DNA of 64,000 nt from an uncultured Synechococcales cyanobacterium (GTDB taxonomy: Bacteria > Cyanobacteriota > Cyanobacteriia > Thermosynechococcales > Thermosynechococcaceae): positions 1-64,000 of the forward strand of contig CADCWO010000194.1 in assembly GCA_902806435.1 (NCBI GenBank). Reading direction: 5' to 3'. The notes under the pieces were generated by a model. That model was given only the letters and a program-made list of their open reading frames with translations. It was not told the origin of the DNA and ran no database searches. The translations under genes and the position numbers were made by a program. This document shows, in pieces, positions 48,539 to 57,742 of the stretch; the stretch's first letter is position 1, and every line of letters begins with the position of its first letter.

Positions 48539-50977
48539 ATGAGCAGCAAAATTAGAATTCATGAGCTGTCTGGAAAATTAAATGTACGCAGTCAGGAAAT
48601 TTTAGCAATCTGTGCCCGGTTAAATATTCCGGCCAAAAGTCATAGCAGTACCATTACTGCGGCTGAAGCTGACCGTATCCTAGCTGCTGCTCAAGCGTCT
48701 ACTGCCGCTGGTTCTAACAGTACTAAACCCCATAGCGAGGGTAGCCTGAACTCAGCAGCCCATCGTACCGCTCAAACGACACCGCTAGAACAGGAATCTT
48801 CTCAATCTCAGCGATCAATTGAGGCCGTCTCTGGTGACATTCATCTAGATGACCCGCAGTATTTTTTCAACCGAGAGCTGAGTTGGCTAGAGTTTAACAA
48901 GCGGGTATTACACGAAGCATTTGACCCGCGCACTCCTTTACTGGAGCGTTTAAAGTTTCTGGCCATCTTCTGCACCAATTTGGACGAATATTTCATGGTG
49001 CGGGTTGCCGTCCTTAAGCAGCAAGTTGTCGCCCAGGTAAGCCAGAAAACCCTTGATGGCTTAACACCCCAAGAGCAACTCGCTGCGATTCGAGAACAGC
49101 TTCAGCCCGTTTTTACAAGTGCTCACCGCCACTTTGAACATCAACTGCGATCGCAACTGGTTGCTGAGGGAATTTATATTCTCAATTACGACGAACTCAA
49201 CCAAAAGCAGCGTCACTTCCTGCATGAATATTTTGAAGAACAAATTTTTCCGGTACTGACTCCACTAGCCGTTGACCCCGGTCACCCCTTTCCTTACATC
49301 TCAAACTTGAGCCTCAACCTAGCGGTAATAGTCAGAGATATGGAGACCGGTGAAGATCACTTTGCTCGGCTAAAAGTACCCAAGGTGTTGCCTCGCTTTA
49401 TTACCCTGCCGGAGGAACTCCATGCCAGCAAAACAGACCAGCCGTGGCACTGGGCCGGCGTCCCATTAGAACAGGTGATTGCCCATAACTTAGAAGCTTT
49501 ATTTCCGGGGATGACCATTCAGGAATACTCTCCCTTCCGCATTACTCGCAACGCTGACTTAGAAATTGAAGAATACGAAGCCGACGATTTATTGTTAGCC
49601 ATTGAGCAAGAACTGCGCAAGCGCCGGTTTGGTTCTACAGTCCGGATGGAAATTCAGGTTGAAATGTCTGAGACCATCCGGCAGACGTTGATGCGAGAAC
49701 TAGATTTGGAGGAAAGTGATGTCTATGAAGTCGAAGGGTTACTTGGCCTTAACGACCTGATGGGAATGATGGAGTTGTCTTTGCCGGAACTGAAAGAGCC
49801 TGACTGGTCTCCTGTTATCCCACCGCGAATTCAAAGGCTGGAGCAAACCGAGATCACTGCTTCAACTCTGGATGGCCATAGCGAGGAGCGGGAGGATATT
49901 TTCTCAACGATTCGCAAAGGTGATTTACTCGTTCATCATCCTTACGAGTCTTTTACGGGAACCGTGCAGCGTTTTATTACCTACGCAGCTGAAGACCCCC
50001 ACGTTCTAACGCTTAAAATGACGCTCTACCGTACTTCTGGAGACTCACCGATTGTCAATGCCTTAATAGCCGCTGCTGAGAATGGCAAGCAAGTGGTTGC
50101 TTTAGTTGAATTAAAAGCCCGCTTTGATGAAGAAAATAACATTTTATGGGCGCGGAAGCTGGAAAAGGCTGGGGTTCATGTGGTTTACGGGATGGTTGGC
50201 CTCAAGACTCATACCAAAGTTGCTCTGGTCGTTCGGCAAGAGTCAGGCCAGATTCGACGGTATTTTCATATTGGAACAGGGAACTACAATTCAAAAACTG
50301 CCCGCATCTACACAGATCTGGGGCTGTTGAGTTGCCGGGAAGAGCTAGGGGCTGATCTGACAGATTTGTTCAATTATCTGACAGGTTACTCTCGCCAAGA
50401 GTCTTACCGGAAGCTTTTAGTAGCACCCGTCAATTGCCGCGATCGCATGATGGCATTGATTCAGCGGGAGATCGAACACCAGAAGCAAAGCGGACAAGGC
50501 CAGATCATTGCCAAGATGAATGCATTAGCTGATCCAGATATTATCATTGCCCTTTATCAAGCTTCCCAAGCAGGCGTACAGATTGATCTGGTGATTCGAG
50601 GGATGTGTTGCCTTCGCCCTGGCATCAAAGGCGTGAGTCAGAATATTCGTGTAATCAGTGTGATTGGGCGCTTTTTAGAGCATTCACGCATATTCTATTT
50701 TCATAACCAAGGCCAGGCGGAAGTATTGATTGGTAGTGCAGACTGGCGACCCCGTAACTTGGACCGGCGAGTGGAAGCAGTTGTGCCAGTGGAAGATCCG
50801 GAGATTGCGCTTCATTTAAAGAAAATCTTAGATGTCATGCTAGCTGATAACCGACAAGCTTGGGAGTTACAGCCTGATGGCACCTACGTGCAGCGCCAGC
50901 CGGTGGATAATCAGTCAGAACAAGGCAGTCAGACACATCTAATGAAACTAACCCTACAATCCGTAGGTACACTTTAG
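48539..50977 (+). CDS. ppk: polyphosphate kinase 1 with an N-terminal IF2_N-like domain
   Basis: Ppk1 makes polyphosphate from ATP. The kinase proper begins near residue 103 (DDPQYFFNRELSWLEFNKRVLHEAFD) and is complete, with FCTNLDEYFMVRVA, the region around HTKVALVVRQESGQIRRYFHIGTGNYNSKTARIYTDLG (active-site histidines) and IRGMCCLRPGIKGVS. Before it, residues 1-50 (MSSKIRIHELSGKLNVRSQE and ILAICARLNIPAKSHSSTIT) strongly resemble the IF2_N domain of initiation factor IF-2. A Ser/Thr/Gln-rich linker joins the two. The ATG at 48539 starts the extra domain; a TTG 13 codons upstream is unlikely. The total is 812 residues. Confidence 0.94.
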   Translation: MSSKIRIHELSGKLNVRSQEILAICARLNIPAKSHSSTITAAEADRILAAAQASTAAGSNSTKPHSEGSLNSAAHRTAQTTPLEQESSQSQRSIEAVSGDIHLDDPQYFFNRELSWLEFNKRVLHEAFDPRTPLLERLKFLAIFCTNLDEYFMVRVAVLKQQVVAQVSQKTLDGLTPQEQLAAIREQLQPVFTSAHRHFEHQLRSQLVAEGIYILNYDELNQKQRHFLHEYFEEQIFPVLTPLAVDPGHPFPYISNLSLNLAVIVRDMETGEDHFARLKVPKVLPRFITLPEELHASKTDQPWHWAGVPLEQVIAHNLEALFPGMTIQEYSPFRITRNADLEIEEYEADDLLLAIEQELRKRRFGSTVRMEIQVEMSETIRQTLMRELDLEESDVYEVEGLLGLNDLMGMMELSLPELKEPDWSPVIPPRIQRLEQTEITASTLDGHSEEREDIFSTIRKGDLLVHHPYESFTGTVQRFITYAAEDPHVLTLKMTLYRTSGDSPIVNALIAAAENGKQVVALVELKARFDEENNILWARKLEKAGVHVVYGMVGLKTHTKVALVVRQESGQIRRYFHIGTGNYNSKTARIYTDLGLLSCREELGADLTDLFNYLTGYSRQESYRKLLVAPVNCRDRMMALIQREIEHQKQSGQGQIIAKMNALADPDIIIALYQASQAGVQIDLVIRGMCCLRPGIKGVSQNIRVISVIGRFLEHSRIFYFHNQGQAEVLIGSADWRPRNLDRRVEAVVPVEDPEIALHLKKILDVMLADNRQAWELQPDGTYVQRQPVDNQSEQGSQTHLMKLTLQSVGTL

Positions 50978-51131
50978 CTCCTGTTGCTCTTCAGAACGTC
51001 ACAAACGGCCTTGTTTCTCAGTGGATCAACCTAAAATCATCCCACTGGTATACGAACTTAAGCATCTTGTAACATTAAATAGACTTAAGTTAAGTTTAGC
51101 TTAAACAATAAATTGATATATACTGCGTTTT

Positions 51132-51521
51132 ATGGTTTCCTGCCAGCCTTCAGTTCTACGGGTCTTAGTTGTTGATGACCACGAGTTGACACGTTTCAGC
51201 CTAAAAATAGCTCTCCAAACTCAATCGGATATTGAACTGGTTGGGCTAGCTAGTAACGGCCAAGAGGCAGTGCAGTTAGCTAAGCAGTCTCACCCGCATG
51301 TTGTGATCCTTGACTTGCAAATGCCCATCATGGATGGTGCTAGCGCCTCTAAACAGCTTAAAAAGCTTGATTCTCGTGTAAAAATTATTGGCTATTCTTC
51401 TGTGCAGATGCCTTATCTAGAGGGGTTAATGAAGAAGGCCGAACTCGATGCTTTTTGTGATAAATCTACTTGCACGCCAGACCTAGTCAATCTGGCACGG
51501 CAATTAGTTGCTAGAGATTAA
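51132..51521 (+). CDS. single-domain response regulator (CheY-like receiver)
   Basis: The 129-residue product is a receiver domain without an output domain. It has the acidic pair VVDDHE, the phosphoacceptor aspartate in VVILDLQMPIMDG (about residue 58), the Ser in IIGYSSV and the conserved lysine in FCDKS. The sequence resembles the receiver part of NarL-type regulators. No kinase is adjacent; the partner is unknown. It converges with the small coiled-coil gene, six bases apart. Confidence 0.85.
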   Translation: MVSCQPSVLRVLVVDDHELTRFSLKIALQTQSDIELVGLASNGQEAVQLAKQSHPHVVILDLQMPIMDGASASKQLKKLDSRVKIIGYSSVQMPYLEGLMKKAELDAFCDKSTCTPDLVNLARQLVARD

Positions 51522-51527
51522 AAAGGC

Positions 51528-51710
51528 TTATTTAGCGTCAGGGAAGGTACGTTGATACTCATCGACTAAGTCGTCAAGTTCTTCCAGCGCTTGGTTAACA
51601 TCAATTCTTAGGGTCCCCAGATCTGGTTTTTCTAAAAGTTCAATCAATTTTCCCCGCTTTTGTCTAACAGAATCGATTCGTTCTTGAAGTGTCTGAGCAT
51701 CCATTGGCAT
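51528..51710 (-). CDS. small coiled-coil protein, unknown function
   Basis: This 60-residue, mostly helical and highly charged product (LQERIDSVRQKRGKLIELLEKP then DLGTLRIDVNQALEELDDLVDEYQRTF) shows heptad-like spacing suggestive of a coiled coil. ATG codons at 51710 and 51704 are both possible; no strong ribosome-binding site is seen. The regular pattern and tight packing against the neighbour support a real gene. Confidence 0.6.
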   Translation of the reverse strand: MPMDAQTLQERIDSVRQKRGKLIELLEKPDLGTLRIDVNQALEELDDLVDEYQRTFPDAK

Positions 51711-51828
51711 TTTAGTAAGAAACGTCTTTCGTCTTTCAACTGCTAAGAATAAACAGTTTTTGTCGACACGACAGGTCAGGGATAGTCTAAGCTAGCTGAA
51801 GATTCCTATTAATTTTAATCTATAACTC

Positions 51829-52722
51829 GTGTCTCACCGTTTTGCCTTTACCTCACTACTTATCATCCTTGGTTTAGGAAGTACTGTGCCACCCGCGTTG
51901 AGTCAGGTTGTTCCTCATGTCTTACAGTTAGATAGCACTCAGTTAGAGAAGACAGGGGTAGCTTTAGCTCAAGAAGCTGCTCAATTAGCTCAGTTTCAGC
52001 AGCTAGAGCTAGCGCTGACAAGAGCTCAATTAGCAACTCAATTGGCTCCTCAAACCTACCAAGCTTGGGCCATTTTGGGTGTCCTTTCTCTGGAAGCTCA
52101 GCAGCCGCGGCAGGCGATCGTCGCTTTGGAACGGGCTCGGTCTTTAAGTCGTAATGATCCTAAGGCTTTGCCTAGTGTTTTATTTAGCCTGGGTAATGCT
52201 TATTTCCAGCAAAACAACTATCCGGCAGCAGTGCGCGAGTTACAAGCAGGGTTGGCCCTAAAGCCCAATACGCCTGACGCTTTGTTTGATTTAGGCAATG
52301 CCTATTACAAGCTACAGCGATTCCAGGATGCAATTGCCCAGTATAGTAAGGCGATCGCGCAAGACAAGCAATTTTGGCCAGCAATCAACAATATTGGGCT
52401 GGTGAAGTACGAGGCAGGAGATATTGCTACCGCGATTCGCCAGTGGCAATCGGCGATCGCGATTGACGCTAAGGCTAGTGAACCAAAATTAGCCCTGGCT
52501 GTAGCTTTATATACGCAAGGACGCCAAGATCAAGGGTTAGCTTTAGCAGAAGCAGCTCTGAAGCTAGATGGTAGCTATGCCAGTGTTGACTTCTTAAAGG
52601 AAAACCTTTGGGGCGATCGCCTCTTGGCCGATACAAAAAAGATGCTGGCAGCACCTAGACTGCGCGCAACTATTGCCCAGATAGAAGCACTAAAGCGCCG
52701 CTCCCCTCAGGCTCCCCGTTGA
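51829..52722 (+). CDS. exported TPR-repeat protein
   Basis: The 297-residue product has a signal peptide (MSHRFAFTSLLIILGLGSTVPPALSQ) and then about five to six tetratricopeptide repeats from residue 50 to 250 (for example AWAILGVLSLEAQQPRQAIVALERA, LFSLGNAYFQQNNYPAAVRELQAGLALKP, LFDLGNAYYKLQRFQDAIAQYSKAIA). It probably works as a periplasmic or thylakoid-lumen scaffold. The start is GTG. The acetyltransferase gene follows after 75 bases. Confidence 0.85.
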   Translation: MSHRFAFTSLLIILGLGSTVPPALSQVVPHVLQLDSTQLEKTGVALAQEAAQLAQFQQLELALTRAQLATQLAPQTYQAWAILGVLSLEAQQPRQAIVALERARSLSRNDPKALPSVLFSLGNAYFQQNNYPAAVRELQAGLALKPNTPDALFDLGNAYYKLQRFQDAIAQYSKAIAQDKQFWPAINNIGLVKYEAGDIATAIRQWQSAIAIDAKASEPKLALAVALYTQGRQDQGLALAEAALKLDGSYASVDFLKENLWGDRLLADTKKMLAAPRLRATIAQIEALKRRSPQAPR

Positions 52723-52797
52723 TATTGATGAACGAGTCCTTTTGTCCTTCGCTGGCAATGTACGATTCAACTCCAGTAAGTACTAGCCCCTACTGTT

Positions 52798-53457
52798 GTG
52801 ATTAATCCTTCTTCCCTCACCCCCCTTAAACAGGCATTCAATCAGACTCGTCATCTAGCCCAGGGTGTTTCCCAAGTACCTTCACCTGCAACGGGTAAAT
52901 CACAGGGGCAATCGACAGCTCATGTTGTCCGTGCTGCCCGTTTGGAAGACTTATCCAACATTGCAACGCTGTTGAGCGAAAGCTTCTATCCAGCCGACGG
53001 TTTAACAAGCTGGTTTTCACCATTACTCCGCTTGGGGATTTATCAAGACTTAAGAGGGCGGATTACGACCTCAGCTAAACATCTTTGCCTAGTTGCCTTC
53101 CAGGGCGATCCAAGCCCACAGCCAGGGCGCCAATCTTTAGCAGGCACTGTCGAGGTAACACTACGTTCACTCACGCCTTGGCAGGGTTCTTTATCGAAGT
53201 ACCCTTATATTTCTAATCTGGCGGTGAAAGGAGAGTTTCGCCGCCAGGGAATCGCTCAACACCTATTACTCACTTGTGCCCGAAGCGTTCAAGAGTGGGG
53301 TTACCAGGATCTTTATCTGCACGTCTTAGAAGATAATCAAGCGGCTCGACAGCTTTACGCTAAGGCTGGATATCAACAAGAGCGCAGCGATCCAACTTGG
53401 ACTGCCTACCTATTGCGTCAGCCTCAACGACTTTTGTTTCGCAAACGCCTGAAATAA
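52798..53457 (+). CDS. GNAT-family N-acetyltransferase
   Basis: The 219-residue product has a GNAT domain from about residue 43 (VVRAARLEDLSNIATLLSESF) with the acetyl-CoA binding motif NLAVKGEFRRQGIAQHLLLTCARSVQEWGYQDLYLHV and VLEDNQAARQLYAKAGY. A 40-residue Ser/Gln-rich head precedes it. Similar proteins in cyanobacteria and plants act on amino groups of proteins, but the substrate here cannot be told. The start is GTG. Confidence 0.85.
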   Translation: MINPSSLTPLKQAFNQTRHLAQGVSQVPSPATGKSQGQSTAHVVRAARLEDLSNIATLLSESFYPADGLTSWFSPLLRLGIYQDLRGRITTSAKHLCLVAFQGDPSPQPGRQSLAGTVEVTLRSLTPWQGSLSKYPYISNLAVKGEFRRQGIAQHLLLTCARSVQEWGYQDLYLHVLEDNQAARQLYAKAGYQQERSDPTWTAYLLRQPQRLLFRKRLK

Positions 53458-53659
53458 CTTGTTATAGGTCGTTAGAAAGCCCCTTAGTGCTATACGTATG
53501 AGCATTGTAGTCGCCAACTTCTTGAATCTGATCAGCCGGAAGTCGGAGCCAGGAAAGGTTGGCCCAAAGTTAACGATAAGGAAACAATTTTGCGATACCT
53601 GCTGTCAAGTTGCACAGACGCTGTCCTACTTGAGGAAGCAACCAATCTTTAGAAGAAGT

Positions 53660-53688
53660 CAGGATTGAAAGTTACTAGATCAATCCTG
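53660..53688. repeat. inverted repeat upstream of the InrS-like gene
   Basis: CAGGATTG (53660-53667) and CAATCCTG (53681-53688) are perfect inverted copies with a 13-base loop, 55-83 bases before the start of the metal-sensor gene. It could be an operator or transcript hairpin. It lacks the G-tract seen in known CsoR/RcnR operators, so self-regulation by InrS through it is doubtful. Confidence 0.5.
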
Positions 53689-53742
53689 GCAAGATTTATT
53701 AGTCTAAAATACTATTTTGAGCTAGTGCTTTCCGCAGAATAA

Positions 53743-54111
53743 TTGGGTCAAACCTTGATTAATTCAGTTCCCGGCAAAATTCGGTCTAGAGACCGTAACC
53801 ACGACGATCATACTCATTCCGAGAGCTCTGCTCACCCCCATGTTCACAGTGAAGAGTCTATCAGGGCTGTTGTGAACAGGCTTTCCCGGATTGAAGGGCA
53901 TATTCGGGGGATTAAATCGATGGTTCAGGAGGACCGTCCTTGCCCAGACGTTCTAGTACAGGTTGCTGCCGTGCGAGGCGCACTAGACCGTGTAGCTCGG
54001 ATCATTCTCGATGAGCACCTGACTCAATGTATTGCCAGAGCCGCTGAAGAAGGCAGTATTGAGGCAGAGATTGAACAGCTAAAATCTGCCCTAGATAGAT
54101 TTTTAACTTAA
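53743..54111 (+). CDS. CsoR/RcnR-family metal-sensing repressor, InrS-like
   Basis: The 122-residue product is a DUF156 all-helical DNA-binding sensor. It has a His-rich N-terminal tail (HDDHTHSESSAHPHVHSEES). The core is AVVNRLSRIEGHIRGIKSMVQEDRPCPDVLVQVAAVRGALDRVARIILDEHLTQCI. Cys67, His92 and Cys96, with N-terminal histidines, match the ligands of the nickel sensor InrS of Synechocystis. Nickel is therefore the likeliest metal; copper and others are not excluded. No efflux gene is adjacent. The start is a TTG without an evident ribosome-binding site, so the exact N-terminus is uncertain. Confidence 0.85.
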   Translation: MGQTLINSVPGKIRSRDRNHDDHTHSESSAHPHVHSEESIRAVVNRLSRIEGHIRGIKSMVQEDRPCPDVLVQVAAVRGALDRVARIILDEHLTQCIARAAEEGSIEAEIEQLKSALDRFLT

Positions 54112-54235
54112 GACGGCTCTGAAAAGGATATGAGCTTGAGGCGAAGGTAGAGGCAACCGGAGAACTTAGTAAGAGGACCTGTTAAGCCACTTCTGCTAAC
54201 ACAGGAATTGGCATCTTAGGGTTTGTTTGCACTAT

Positions 54236-55519
54236 CTACGCTTCCAGCAGAGAAATGGTGAAGGTACTTCCTGGGCTATTCAACTCGCTTTGCTGCCAAT
54301 GCTGAGCTGGGCTAAAGGCTTGGATGTCGCCATGCATCTGCTGGACTAAGGCTTTTGCGATCGCCAGCCCCAACCCAGTACCAGGAATAGCAGTTTGCGC
54401 TTGAGCGCCGCGGTAGTGACGTTCAAAAACGTGATTGAGATCTGCTGGGGGAATCCCAGGACCAGTATCATGAATGGCAATCGTCTGGTGATCTATGAGG
54501 TCCAGGGCACGATACACCTGGATCAAGACTTGACCACCAGTAGGGGTGTATTTCAAAGCATTGTCGATTAAGTTGTGTAGCACTTCCCGCAAAGCTTTAG
54601 GGTTAGCCCGGACTGGAGGCAAACCGGAAGGGATGTCTGTGGATAGTTGCACGTGACGGTCTTGGGCGATCGCGCGAGCGGACACCAGCAATGGTTCTAG
54701 CATCTGGGCAAGCGAACAAGCTTCCAGCGGCAAATCGCTACCAGCTTGATCTGCAGGTAAGAGCCACGGTAGAGAGAGTACTTCAGCCTGTCCGCTGATT
54801 TGCCTTGCCGGCAGCAAATCAGCTGTGAGTTCTACTTCGCCCCAATCAATCGCCGTATCGAACTGCTGCAAGAGCTCCTCTAAGTGCTCACTTTCACGCA
54901 CCACACTGGCGGCAATTTCCCGGTTGTTGTCCCCCGGGCTTAGGCGTTTTAACAGCAACTTGCCTAGGGTGCGTAGGGTTGTTAGCGGGTTGCGAAACTG
55001 GTGCAACAGATCCGCTAGGGTATCGTGCTGCTGCGCTTGGAGCAACCGCTGCTCGGGAGGGGAGTGAACTAACCATTGGTGACGCTGGTCTAGTACACAG
55101 GCGATCGCCAAAGTGTTGGCAATTTGTTTTAACTGCACCTGCTCGGATTCATTCCACTGCCGATCTTCGCGGCTGACAACCAACAGCCCCAAGACAACCT
55201 CCTGATCCATCAGGGGTAAAACAAGGCGTTGCTGTTTCAGTAAGGAGGCTGCCCTTGGCCGCTCAGCCTCCATATTGAGCGCTCCGGCGGAAAGCCGAAG
55301 AGCCGCAGTTTGGTTTTGAGATGACGGCAAAGACGCAGGTGCTTGCCAAGAAATAGGTTCCTCAGGATAGACTACGACTGGAATCAGGTTGACAGGCTTA
55401 CCATCTCTAAACTCCTGGGTAAGATAGATGCCGCTAGAAGACGCACCCAATCCTTGCGTCAGCAAGGTGGTTTGCGATCGACAGAGGTTAACAAATTCTG
55501 AGCTAGCAGGCATCAACAT
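54236..55519 (-). CDS. GAF-domain sensor histidine kinase
   Basis: The N-terminal 150 residues form a GAF-like sensor region. The phosphoacceptor histidine lies in LADLLHQFRNPLTTLRTLGKLLLKRL. The ATPase domain has the N box (LHNLIDNALKYTPTGGQVLIQVY), G1 (IHDTGPGIPPADL) and G2 (GTGLGLAIAKALVQQM). The 427 residues lack membrane helices, so the kinase is probably soluble. The ATG at 55519 or at 55513 may be used. No response regulator is adjacent; the one at 51.1 kb is a possible but unproven partner. Confidence 0.9.
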   Translation of the reverse strand: MLMPASSEFVNLCRSQTTLLTQGLGASSSGIYLTQEFRDGKPVNLIPVVVYPEEPISWQAPASLPSSQNQTAALRLSAGALNMEAERPRAASLLKQQRLVLPLMDQEVVLGLLVVSREDRQWNESEQVQLKQIANTLAIACVLDQRHQWLVHSPPEQRLLQAQQHDTLADLLHQFRNPLTTLRTLGKLLLKRLSPGDNNREIAASVVRESEHLEELLQQFDTAIDWGEVELTADLLPARQISGQAEVLSLPWLLPADQAGSDLPLEACSLAQMLEPLLVSARAIAQDRHVQLSTDIPSGLPPVRANPKALREVLHNLIDNALKYTPTGGQVLIQVYRALDLIDHQTIAIHDTGPGIPPADLNHVFERHYRGAQAQTAIPGTGLGLAIAKALVQQMHGDIQAFSPAQHWQQSELNSPGSTFTISLLEA

Positions 55520-55623
55520 GGAACTTTAAAGACAGGCTGTGCTAAAGCATCCAAAAAAAAGTTTTCAGGCTTCCGGTTTTGATCCTAACTTCCTTCACTG
55601 GCTGCCCCTGTCAATAGTCTCGC

Positions 55624-56400
55624 TTACATACCCATGATTGAGTAGCCAGAATCAACGTAAAGCACTTGGCCCGTAATTCCACTGGCCAGATCACTGCATA
55701 GAAAGGCTGCTGTATTTCCCACTTCCGTCTGGGTGACAGTCCGGCGCAGGGGAGCAACCGTTTCAACGTGATGAATCATATCCAGAATGCCACCTACAGC
55801 AGAAGAGGCAAGTGTGCGGATCGGGCCAGCGGAAATACCGTTGACGCGAATCTTTTGCGGTCCTAGGTCTGCTGCCAAGTAACGAACATTCATTTCCAAG
55901 GCGGCTTTGGCAATCCCCATGACGTTGTAGTTGGGAATCACTCGCACCCCACCGAGGTAGGTCAAGGTGACGATACTACCTCCGGCCCTCATTAAGGGCT
56001 GAGCGGCAGCACTCAGCTGGATTAAGGAATAGGCACTCACGTCCAAGGCTAAAGTAAACCCCTGGCGAGAGGTATGGCTAAATTGGCCACTCAGGTCATC
56101 CTTGTTGGCAAAGGCAAGACAGTGAATCAAGATGTCTAGTTTGTCCCACTGGTTAGCGATCGCGGCAAAAGTTGATTGAACCTGCGCCTCATCTTGAACA
56201 TTACAGGGCAAGAACAGGCTAGGGGCTAGGGGCTCTACTAAATTCTTGACTTTTTGCTCGTGGCGACCTCGCTCGTCCGGCAGGTAGGTAACTCCAAGTT
56301 TAGCTCCGGCTTGATGAAGCTGCTGGGCGATTCCCCAAGCGATCGAGCGGTTATTGGCAATGCCGGTTACTAAAGCATTTTTCCCGGTTAAGTCAAGCAT
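55624..56400 (-). CDS. fabI: enoyl-[acyl-carrier-protein] reductase FabI
   Basis: FabI reduces the enoyl-ACP intermediate in each elongation round of fatty acid synthesis, using NADH. The 258-residue product begins MLDLTGKNALVTGIANNRSIAWGIAQQLHQAGAKLGVTYLPDERG. It carries the FabI-type catalytic pattern YNVMGIAKAALEMNVRYLAADLGPQKIRVNGISAGPIRTLAS. Length is normal. It is divergent from ntcA. Confidence 0.95.
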   Translation of the reverse strand: MLDLTGKNALVTGIANNRSIAWGIAQQLHQAGAKLGVTYLPDERGRHEQKVKNLVEPLAPSLFLPCNVQDEAQVQSTFAAIANQWDKLDILIHCLAFANKDDLSGQFSHTSRQGFTLALDVSAYSLIQLSAAAQPLMRAGGSIVTLTYLGGVRVIPNYNVMGIAKAALEMNVRYLAADLGPQKIRVNGISAGPIRTLASSAVGGILDMIHHVETVAPLRRTVTQTEVGNTAAFLCSDLASGITGQVLYVDSGYSIMGM

Positions 56401-56873
56401 AAAAGTTTCAAACGAAGGCTAACTTAGAGCGTACTAAAGATAGGGACATAGTAGTTGAAGTCCAGAAGTTAAAACCCGGTCAGCCACCTTTAAAGTTTTC
56501 TGTTTTCACCACTAGCTAGCAACAAACTTGTAAAGGTGCGCTTCCAACTTCTATATGGGTAAATTAATTGGATTAGTTAAAAGCAGAAATTCTACCCTGA
56601 ATACCCGCTAGTTGCTGCAAGCAATATCAAACAAAATTGCGAGCTTATAGACCGACCTTGAAGGCGATAATCGGTGTTAGCTTCCGTCCGGAAGGGTTGC
56701 TAAGTAAGGGTTACAGAAGCTGCCGCTCTAGCTTTGCTAATAAAACCCTGAAACAATGTAGCAAATAATACAAAAAAACCACTGGGAGTCAGCTTAAGTA
56801 AGTCTCAGTCTACAGATTGACATCATTATAGTTACGGCTGTTAGGAATACCTACGGGGGCGCGACAGAGAGGC
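56401..56873. other. divergent promoter region fabI/ntcA
   Basis: This 473-base region holds the promoters of fabI and ntcA. Besides the NtcA box at 56757-56772 I see A/T-rich stretches but no ORF, RNA gene or other strong hairpin. Confidence 0.5.
56757..56772 (+). promoter_or_regulatory. NtcA-binding site upstream of ntcA
   Basis: TGTAGCAAATAATACA fits the NtcA consensus TGTA-N8-TACA exactly. A -10-like TTAAGT lies at 56794-56799, about 22 bases downstream, which is the spacing of NtcA-activated promoters. The site is about 100 bases before the ntcA start, so the gene is probably autoregulated, as known in other cyanobacteria. Confidence 0.8.
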
Positions 56874-57545
56874 ATGGTAGTGACTCAAGATAGGCCACTG
56901 GCGGCTGTGTTCCGTCAGATGAGTAATAGTGGCTTTCCACCCGTTGTGGAAACCTTTGACCGGGGTAAAACCATTTTTTTTCCAGGTGATCCGGCTGAGC
57001 GCGTTTATTTCCTGCTTAAAGGTGCAGTAAAGCTCTCGCGGGTCTATGAAGCTGGTGAAGAAATCACGGTGGCTCTGCTGAGAGAAAATAGCGTCTTCGG
57101 CGTCCTCTCGTTAATCACAGGCAATCGTTCTGATCGCTTTTACCACGCCGTTGCCTTCACGCCAGTTGAGTTACTTTCAGTTCCAATTGAACAGGTTGAA
57201 AAAGCGCTAAAAGAAGACCCTGAGCTGCCAGTCATCTTGCTGCGCGGCTTGTCTTCGCGGATTCTCCAAACGGAAATGATGATTGAAACCCTAGCTCACC
57301 GAGATATGGGGTCCCGTTTAGTAAGTTTCCTGTTAATTCTCTGCCGTGACTTTGGGATGCCGACTGCTAATGGCATCACGATTGATTTAAAGTTGTCCCA
57401 CCAGGCGATCGCTGAAGCCATTGGTTCAACCCGTGTCACCGTAACTCGCCTCCTCGGAGAACTGCGCGACCAAGCGATGATCTCGATCCACAAGAAAAAG
57501 ATCACGGTTCATAACCCGGTCACCTTGGGTCAGCAATTTACTTAA
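56874..57545 (+). CDS. ntcA: global nitrogen regulator NtcA
   Basis: NtcA is the CRP-family activator of nitrogen assimilation that responds to 2-oxoglutarate. The effector domain shows [49 protein letters not shown]. The helix-turn-helix [25 protein letters not shown] is complete. The 223 residues match the family closely. The upstream box supports autoregulation. Confidence 0.97.
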   Translation: MVVTQDRPLAAVFRQMSNSGFPPVVETFDRGKTIFFPGDPAERVYFLLKGAVKLSRVYEAGEEITVALLRENSVFGVLSLITGNRSDRFYHAVAFTPVELLSVPIEQVEKALKEDPELPVILLRGLSSRILQTEMMIETLAHRDMGSRLVSFLLILCRDFGMPTANGITIDLKLSHQAIAEAIGSTRVTVTRLLGELRDQAMISIHKKKITVHNPVTLGQQFT

Positions 57546-57742
57546 AGGTTGTAGATACCTAAATCCAACGACCGTTTAGTCTAGTAAAAGCTGTTATGTG
57601 CTTTCAGGCGAATTTACTTTCAAAGAACTAAAGTGGATCGGGGCTTTTAGTTGCACCGCAAACTTGATAGATCTATAAGCAGACATAAGATTACTAAAGT
57701 TTAAATTGGTAAACTGTAATACCTTTATGGAGATGTACTTCA

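Noticed and set aside
53498-53668. 56-residue plus-strand frame with a CDTCC motif before the InrS-like gene
   Set aside because: It has no convincing ribosome-binding site and no recognisable family, and its end overlaps the inverted repeat; it is kept only as a remote possibility.
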